Source: Gammaproteobacteria bacterium
GTDB taxonomy: Bacteria; Pseudomonadota; Gammaproteobacteria; Pseudomonadales; Azotimanducaceae
Reading direction: 5' to 3'
Assembly: GCA_026708185.1 (NCBI GenBank)
Contig: JAPOVK010000048.1
Location: forward strand, 1 to 36,513
DNA length: 36,513 bases
The notes beneath the pieces are model-generated. The model did no database searches. It saw only the letters and a list, made by a program, of their open reading frames with translations, and was not told the DNA's origin. Shown here in pieces: positions 32,204 to 36,513 of the stretch (within the stretch, counting starts at the first letter, position 1; every line of letters begins with the position of its first letter). A program made the translations under genes and the position numbers.

Positions 32204-33054
32204 TCCCGTCTCAGAACATCGTCGCGTGGGCCAACGTAGTCCCGTGGGTTGAACCCCGGCAGGTGGAGCAGGACTTGATCATCAGCCGGGCGCTGGTCGA
32301 GATGTTCGGCGACCCCATCCTGCGCGAGTCACTGCGGTGCCGGGGAGGAACCGCGCTGAACAAGCTGCACGTCCCTACCCCGGTGCGCTATTCGGAGGAC
32401 ATCGACCTGGTTCGCACATCAACGGGCCCGATCGGTTCGATCGTCGACCGGTTGAGGGCGGCACTCGAGCCGTGGCTCGGCGAGGCGCGGTTCGCGCAGA
32501 GCCCGGTGGCTCCGAAATTGCGCTTCCGCGCTGAGCCCGACGACAGCGGCGTCCCGATCCGCCTGAAGATCGAGATCAACACCCGCGATATCCAAGCCTT
32601 CGATCAGCCCGTGGCAAGGCGCCTTGAGATAGCGAACCCGTGGTTTAACGGCCAGGCCGACATCCCCACGTTCTCGCCAGAGGAGATGTTGGCGACGAAG
32701 CTCCGGGCCTTGCTGCAGAGGAACAAGGGTCGGGACCTGTACGATCTGGCGTACGGCTTGACCACGCTCGAATCGCTGGACGTCGATCGGATAGTCGAGT
32801 TGTTCAGCTATTACATGGAGTCATCGGGCACTTCCATCTCCCGCGCCCAAGCGCAGGAGCGCATGTTCGCGAAGCTGGCCAACCCAAATCTGTGGCTCGA
32901 CGTCCGTCCATTGCTACCAGCCGATCGCGCTGTTACGGCGACGGTCGCAGCGCAATACTTCCGCCGGGTCTTCGAGGAGCTCGTCGACCGGCTACCGGGC
33001 CAACCCTGGGCTCGGACGCCAGCCATGAAGGCGCGATTCGGGATCGAGTGGTGA
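32200..33054 (+). CDS. abiEii: AbiEii-type nucleotidyltransferase toxin
   Basis: 284 residues from a GTG at 32200, translationally coupled to the antitoxin. All four motifs of the DUF1814/AbiEii family are visible: GGT at 49-51 with SEDIDL at 65-70 (motif I, metal-binding D67 and D69), K123-I-E125-I-N127 (motif II), K167 in LATKLRALLQR (motif III), and KGRDLYDLAY at 176-185 (motif IV, catalytic Asp). Family knowledge: it is a nucleotidyltransferase toxin that blocks growth, for example by modifying tRNA, and gives abortive infection against phages. This copy looks complete. It converges with the MetF-like gene, 89 nt away. Confidence 0.95.
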   Translation: MIPSQNIVAWANVVPWVEPRQVEQDLIISRALVEMFGDPILRESLRCRGGTALNKLHVPTPVRYSEDIDLVRTSTGPIGSIVDRLRAALEPWLGEARFAQSPVAPKLRFRAEPDDSGVPIRLKIEINTRDIQAFDQPVARRLEIANPWFNGQADIPTFSPEEMLATKLRALLQRNKGRDLYDLAYGLTTLESLDVDRIVELFSYYMESSGTSISRAQAQERMFAKLANPNLWLDVRPLLPADRAVTATVAAQYFRRVFEELVDRLPGQPWARTPAMKARFGIEW

Positions 33055-33143
33055 GACGATCGCCGTTCTCGCTCAAGGTAGCCAGGTGCGGTGGCGGGTG
33101 ACATCAAACAGAGCGAATCCACCCCTGTGGCGTAGCCGCGGCC

Positions 33144-34013
33144 TTACAGCCCAGCAGCTTCCAAAACGTCCGGAATGTACCGCTCCCACCCAATCGCCAT
33201 GATGTGCACGCCGTGGCACATCGGTGCGACCTCGCGGACGATGTCGCTCGCCATGCGCACGCTCGTCTCGGCAGGATCCGACGCACGCTCGAGTTCGTCG
33301 ATCAGGTGGCCCGGAACGACCACGCCCGGAATCCGCTCGGTCATGTAGCGCGCCTGGCGCGCCGATTTCAGCAGGATGATGCCGGCCAGTACCGGGACCC
33401 GGAAGGACTCGCACCGCGCCATGAAGCGCTCGAAAGCCGCGGGCTCGTACACGGCGTTGGTCTGGAAGAACTGGGCGCCGGAGGCGATCTTGGTCTCGAT
33501 GCGGGCGACTTCCTTGCCGAGGTCGGGGACCGCGACGTTAGTCACGGCGCCCCTGTAGAAACGCGGTGGGTCCTTGAGGGCGTTGCCGGCGAGGTCCTTG
33601 CCGGCCTCGAGGCTGCTTGCCGCCCGCAGGATGTCCTCGGCGCCGAGGTCGAACACCGCCTTGGCGTCGGGGTGGTCGCCGCCGGAGGGCGGATCGCCGG
33701 TCATGCAAACGAGGTTCTCGACCCCGAGCGCATGGGCCGCGAGCATGTCGGCCTGGATCGCCAGCCGGTTGCGGTCGCGCCCGGCGATCTGCAGGGTCGA
33801 CTCGATGCCCCGGTCGCGCAACAGGTGCGCCACGGCGATCGGCGCCATCGTCATGCGGGAGGCGGCGGAGTCGGTCAGGTTGAAGGCCGCAATGTGCGGC
33901 TTGAGTGACTCGGCGGCCGAGAAGAGACCGCCTAGGTCGGTTCCCTTTGGAGGGTTCAATTCGGCCGTAACCGTGACCGCGTTGCGACTTAGCGATTCCG
34001 AGAGACGGCTCAC
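33144..34013 (-). CDS. Methylenetetrahydrofolate reductase-like protein
   Basis: 289 residues from a GTG at 34013, with AAGGA 11 nt upstream; no ATG offers a better start. The TIM-barrel pattern of the MTHFR family is visible: VTAELNPPKG near the start (strand 1, with the acidic residue of the active site), FNLTDSAASRM, QIAGRDRNRLAIQADML, LVCMTGDPPSGGDHPDAK (the FAD/folate-binding segment), FYRGAVTNVAVP, and a GAQFFQTNAVYE strand. The 'TAELxPPKG' start differs from E. coli-type MetF (FEFFPP) and is closer to forms linked with C1 or O-demethylation metabolism, such as LigC. So it may serve methyl-THF recycling rather than methionine synthesis. Cytoplasmic. It stands alone; the neighbours are toxin-antitoxin loci. 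Confidence 0.9.
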   Translation of the reverse strand: MSRLSESLSRNAVTVTAELNPPKGTDLGGLFSAAESLKPHIAAFNLTDSAASRMTMAPIAVAHLLRDRGIESTLQIAGRDRNRLAIQADMLAAHALGVENLVCMTGDPPSGGDHPDAKAVFDLGAEDILRAASSLEAGKDLAGNALKDPPRFYRGAVTNVAVPDLGKEVARIETKIASGAQFFQTNAVYEPAAFERFMARCESFRVPVLAGIILLKSARQARYMTERIPGVVVPGHLIDELERASDPAETSVRMASDIVREVAPMCHGVHIMAIGWERYIPDVLEAAGL

Positions 34014-34278
34014 TAGATGAATATTCCTTTAAATCATCATGTTAAGTAATCATGACGGAGTGAGTTGCTTGCTTGCGAAGCGCGCCGAACGCCGATGTCT
34101 TACGCCACGCCTGGGCGATGTCCACTTCCGTCCCCGCGAACTGTCGCCTAACGTGGCCGGGAATCGCAAGTGGCACGGACAATAGCCAACGCTTGGGCGT
34201 ACCGGGAGGTCGCGACGCTGCTTGCCTCCCGATCAGCAACGGATGTTGCAACGCGAGACGTTACAGGGGACGATAGAG

Positions 34279-34551
34279 ATGCGGATCAGGCACAAGGGTC
34301 TTCGCGTCCTAGCCGAACAGGATCGTGCGGGACAACTGCCAAGCCACTTGGTGCCGAAGCTTCGGCGCGTCCTCACGTTGCTGGACCAGGCGCGCCATCC
34401 CGGGGATCTCGCGCAACCCGGTTACCGCCTACATCCGCTGAAGGGCGACAGGGCGGGGCTTTGGAGCATCCGTGTGTCCGGCGGTTGGCGCGTATTGTTC
34501 CGCTTCGAAGACAACGAGGCGGTAGACGTGGACTTGATTGACTACCACTGA
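34279..34551 (+). CDS. higB: HigB-like toxin (RelE/ParE superfamily)
   Basis: 90 residues from the ATG at 34279. The frame is open upstream, but those codons are not HigB-like. The pattern is that of HigB killer proteins: a first strand/helix (RIRHKGLRVLAEQDRAG), helix 2 (HLVPKLRRVLTLLDQA), HPGDLAQPGYRLHPLKGDRAGLWSIRVSGGWRVLFRF and a terminal EAVDVDLIDYH. The typical 'GDRxGxWSIRVxxxWRxxFR' with the functional Arg/His residues is complete. Known role: ribosome-dependent mRNA cleavage. It is followed by higA after 20 nt, in the toxin-first order characteristic of HigBA. A weak TTGCAA with a poor -10 lies just upstream. Confidence 0.93.
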   Translation: MRIRHKGLRVLAEQDRAGQLPSHLVPKLRRVLTLLDQARHPGDLAQPGYRLHPLKGDRAGLWSIRVSGGWRVLFRFEDNEAVDVDLIDYH

Positions 34552-34571
34552 GCTAGGAGGTTAGGAATCAC

Positions 34572-34829
34572 ATGACGATGCAGAACCCCTGCCACCCCGG
34601 CGAGATCCTGCGGGACAACTTGGAGGCGGCGGCTCTGTCCGTGACCGAGGCGGCGTCGCGCCTGGGCTGCACCCGGCAGGCCCTGTCCCGGCTGTTGAAC
34701 GGCAAGGCTGGGATCTCGCCGGCAATGGCCCTGGCGCTCGAACGCATCGGCTGGAGCAATGCGAGCTTTTGGATGCGGTTGCAGGCGGCCTACGCATTGG
34801 CCCAGGAGCGGCGCCGGCAGGCGGCCTGA
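34572..34829 (+). CDS. higA: HigA-like antitoxin (XRE family)
   Basis: 85 residues from the ATG at 34572 (AGGAGG at 34556-34561; a second ATG lies two codons in). HPGEILRDNL at the N-terminus and an HTH (LSVTEAASRLGCTRQALSRLLNGKAGIS) followed by MALALERIGWSNASFWMRLQAAYAL match HigA exactly. It neutralises HigB and represses the operon. The pair looks intact and complete in both members, unlike hicAB here. Confidence 0.94.
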   Translation: MTMQNPCHPGEILRDNLEAAALSVTEAASRLGCTRQALSRLLNGKAGISPAMALALERIGWSNASFWMRLQAAYALAQERRRQAA

Positions 34830-34879
34830 GCAGTTGGATGCGCACCTGCCTCCCGCGTAAGGGACGTCCTAGCTCGGGT

Positions 34880-34916
34880 GGACGGCTCCGCGAAGCGGCT
34901 CCTTGAGGAACCGTCC
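34880..34916. terminator. Branched inverted repeat after higA, possible bidirectional terminator
   Basis: GGACGG (34880-34885) pairs with CCGTCC (34911-34916), and extends to a 10-bp stem with one mismatch (GGACGGCTCC with GGAACCGTCC). Inside lies a small CCGC-GAA-GCGG hairpin (34888-34898). It sits between the 3' ends of higA and the convergent PhoX-like gene. A T-run is lacking, so termination is inferred from position. Confidence 0.4.
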
Positions 34917-34939
34917 GCGGCAACGTCGAGTCGCGGCGA

Positions 34940-36388
34940 TCACGCCGCCAGCGCCTCCCACGGTCCGTCAATGGCGAACGTGACGCCCGGAGACTGGATG
35001 TTGACGAAGAGCGTCGTGCCGTCGGGCGAGAACGTTGCGCCCGCCCACTCGGAACCGCGGTAGTCGGCGGGCTCGATCGCCGGTCTACCAGGAACCGGCG
35101 TGTCGAGGACCATGTTGTTCTCGCCGATTTCGACCGCGCGGCCGTCCCTGCCGAGGGCGAGCAGGCGCGTTCCGCGCACGAGTTCGCCGGCGGCGTTCTG
35201 CAGCCCGCCGCCGTCTTCGCACGCGAGTACGAGGCCGTTGTCGTGCACCGTGATGTTGTCGGGGGCGTCCGCGACCGCTTCAGCCGGCGAGACGTAGAAC
35301 GCCCGAAGCAGGGATTTGCCCGGCTCGTAAACCCAGACGGCACCGGCGCCCGCCGCCCCCGCCGACGTATCGACCCAGTAGATCGAACCGCCGTGCTGCC
35401 AGGCGCCCTCCCCTCGCGCGAACCGGGCGGCGCCGGCTGCCTCGGCCTGCAAGTACGGGCCGGACTTGCCGGCGCCGGCGACGTTCCCTCCAAATGCCTC
35501 CGGGGCGAAGGCCTCCGGGTCGGCGTCAGGTTCCGGTACCGGCACCCAGTCGACTTCGTGCTCGTCGCCAAAAGCTGGTGCGCGCAGATCGGCATTCGGA
35601 ACGCCGCGGACGCGCAGGGCCTCCAAGCGACCGCCTTCCTCCAGCGCGCCAGCCTTGGGCTGCGTATTGCGCGGTAGATACCTGTAGAAGCCGGAGTACG
35701 GGCCGTTGTCCTCGGTCAGATAGACGATGCCCGTCGGGTCGAGTGCGACCGCTTCGTGCCGGAAGAAGCCCATGTCGACGATTGGCCGGCCGCTCGCGCC
35801 GCCTGTGGCGGGAACTTCGAAGACGTAACCGTGGTCTTTAGCGCCGACGCGGCTCGCGCGCAGGACGGTCTCCTCGCAGGTCAGCCACGATCCCCAGGCG
35901 GTCGGTCCGCCGGCGCAATTCACGGCCGTGCCGGAGAGCAGCCCAACCGTCTCGGGAGGACGCCCGGGGGCGTAAGAGACTGCGGTGACGCCGCCGGCGA
36001 AACCCGGGAAGCCGTCCGGGGCACCCTCGGTACCCGGTGGAAGCTCGAACTCGTCGTACGGCGATGTCGCGGTACCGCCGAAGCGCGTGCCGATCGACAA
36101 CTCGTGGTTGCGCAGCAGCGTGACGCCTCCGCCTGGCGCGGCGAAGGCCGCCATGCCGTCATGCCTCGCCGGCGTGGCCCCACCTCCCGTCATCTCATCG
36201 CCCGTCCAGGAGAACGACCGGTAGGAGAATCCCGCCGGCAGCCTCAGTAGCGGCAATCCGGTGGTTCCGTCGGCTACGGGCGCAATTGCGCCCGGCGCGG
36301 CGGACTCGCGTGCCCAGAGTCCCCGCAGCGACGGTAACGCCCCCGCCGCAGCACCGACGGCCAGTATCGATCTCCTGCTGAATCCCAC
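34940..36388 (-). CDS. PhoX/DUF839-family protein, Tat-exported
   Basis: 482 residues from a GTG at 36388 (GGGGAG 6 nt upstream). A twin-arginine signal is seen at residues 4-9 (SRRSIL, then AVGAAAGALPSL). The PhoX-type beta propeller motifs are LRNHE near 93, AWGSWLTCEET (calcium/iron site in PhoX) near 170, RHEAVALDPTGIVYLTEDNG and LACEDGGG, ending in WAGATFSPDGTTLFVNIQ. In PhoX these acidic residues bind Ca and Fe and the enzyme is a periplasmic alkaline phosphatase. Many DUF839 members of this length (about 480, versus 600-700 for PhoX) are uncharacterised, so phosphatase activity is only possible, not certain. No phosphate-regulation box is evident upstream. Confidence 0.9.
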   Translation of the reverse strand: MGFSRRSILAVGAAAGALPSLRGLWARESAAPGAIAPVADGTTGLPLLRLPAGFSYRSFSWTGDEMTGGGATPARHDGMAAFAAPGGGVTLLRNHELSIGTRFGGTATSPYDEFELPPGTEGAPDGFPGFAGGVTAVSYAPGRPPETVGLLSGTAVNCAGGPTAWGSWLTCEETVLRASRVGAKDHGYVFEVPATGGASGRPIVDMGFFRHEAVALDPTGIVYLTEDNGPYSGFYRYLPRNTQPKAGALEEGGRLEALRVRGVPNADLRAPAFGDEHEVDWVPVPEPDADPEAFAPEAFGGNVAGAGKSGPYLQAEAAGAARFARGEGAWQHGGSIYWVDTSAGAAGAGAVWVYEPGKSLLRAFYVSPAEAVADAPDNITVHDNGLVLACEDGGGLQNAAGELVRGTRLLALGRDGRAVEIGENNMVLDTPVPGRPAIEPADYRGSEWAGATFSPDGTTLFVNIQSPGVTFAIDGPWEALAA

Positions 36389-36513
36389 GTTCGCTCCCCA
36401 GCTACTTATGCCAGCGGCTACCTTAGCATTAGGCGCACGGCCGCGCTGCTTACCATCCGACCCAGATTCCCGGTTAGGCCGACAACGGTAGTGGGAGAGG
36501 AGCGCACGCTGCG

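Noticed and set aside
34042-34251. 69-codon minus-strand frame between metF-like and higB
   Set aside because: It starts with TTG, has no ribosome-binding site and no recognised family; the C-terminal half looks faintly protein-like but is not enough to call.
1-36513. tRNA or rRNA genes, including a tRNA attachment site for the integrase
   Set aside because: I looked for tRNA-like arms and conserved TTCGAATC-type T-loops near the integrase and elsewhere and found none that fold plausibly; a covariance-model scan would be decisive.

Overview
The window is GC-rich, densely coded bacterial DNA. It carries many secreted or periplasmic hydrolases and oxidoreductases: a DUF5916 protein, a tannase-type esterase, a GH16 laminarinase-like lipoprotein, a PhoX-like protein, a PQQ-type sugar dehydrogenase with a cytochrome c domain, and a giant FG-GAP/haloperoxidase lipoprotein. 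Lipoboxes, Tat signals and outer-membrane-type DUF5916 architecture point to a Gram-negative, and the gene mix resembles uncultured marine or host-associated Gammaproteobacteria. That placement is inference only: no rRNA, tRNA or marker gene is present.

Layout. 1-4162 (minus strand): DUF5916 protein, SnoaL-like protein, enolase-superfamily dehydratase/racemase and a GNAT acetyltransferase cut by the window edge. 4163-8552 is a scar region: remnants of a serine recombinase and of the replicative helicase dnaB, an unrecognised secreted protein with a frame-displaced cysteine-rich tail, a gene-free stretch with direct repeats and two overlapping perfect palindromes, and a tyrosine integrase. 8553-13246: a TlpA-type thioredoxin gene that has lost its 5' end, a TipAS-type MerR regulator with its own 19-bp-spacer promoter, an epoxide hydrolase, a small coiled-coil membrane protein, and a decayed hicAB pair. 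13255-19780: the 1286-residue FG-GAP/UnbV/vanadium haloperoxidase fusion, divergent from two serine beta-lactamase-fold hydrolases. 19920-28302: sugar dehydrogenase, SDR, tannase, an unknown protein paired with the GH16 enzyme, and an orphan ATP-grasp protein. 28323-33054: a PhoPQ-related hydrolase and two AbiE toxin-antitoxin operons back to back, one with a truncated toxin. 33144-36388: a MetF-like reductase, a higBA pair and a PhoX/DUF839 protein.

How the genes relate. Most metabolic genes are single units or pairs, not one pathway. The common theme is extracellular breakdown or oxidation of sugars, esters and polysaccharides. Toxin-antitoxin loci of three families (HicAB, AbiE twice, HigBA) and several pseudogenes show repeated gain and decay of accessory DNA. 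Four genes have a -10 hexamer only 5-9 nt upstream of the start codon and no Shine-Dalgarno sequence, which suggests leaderless mRNAs.
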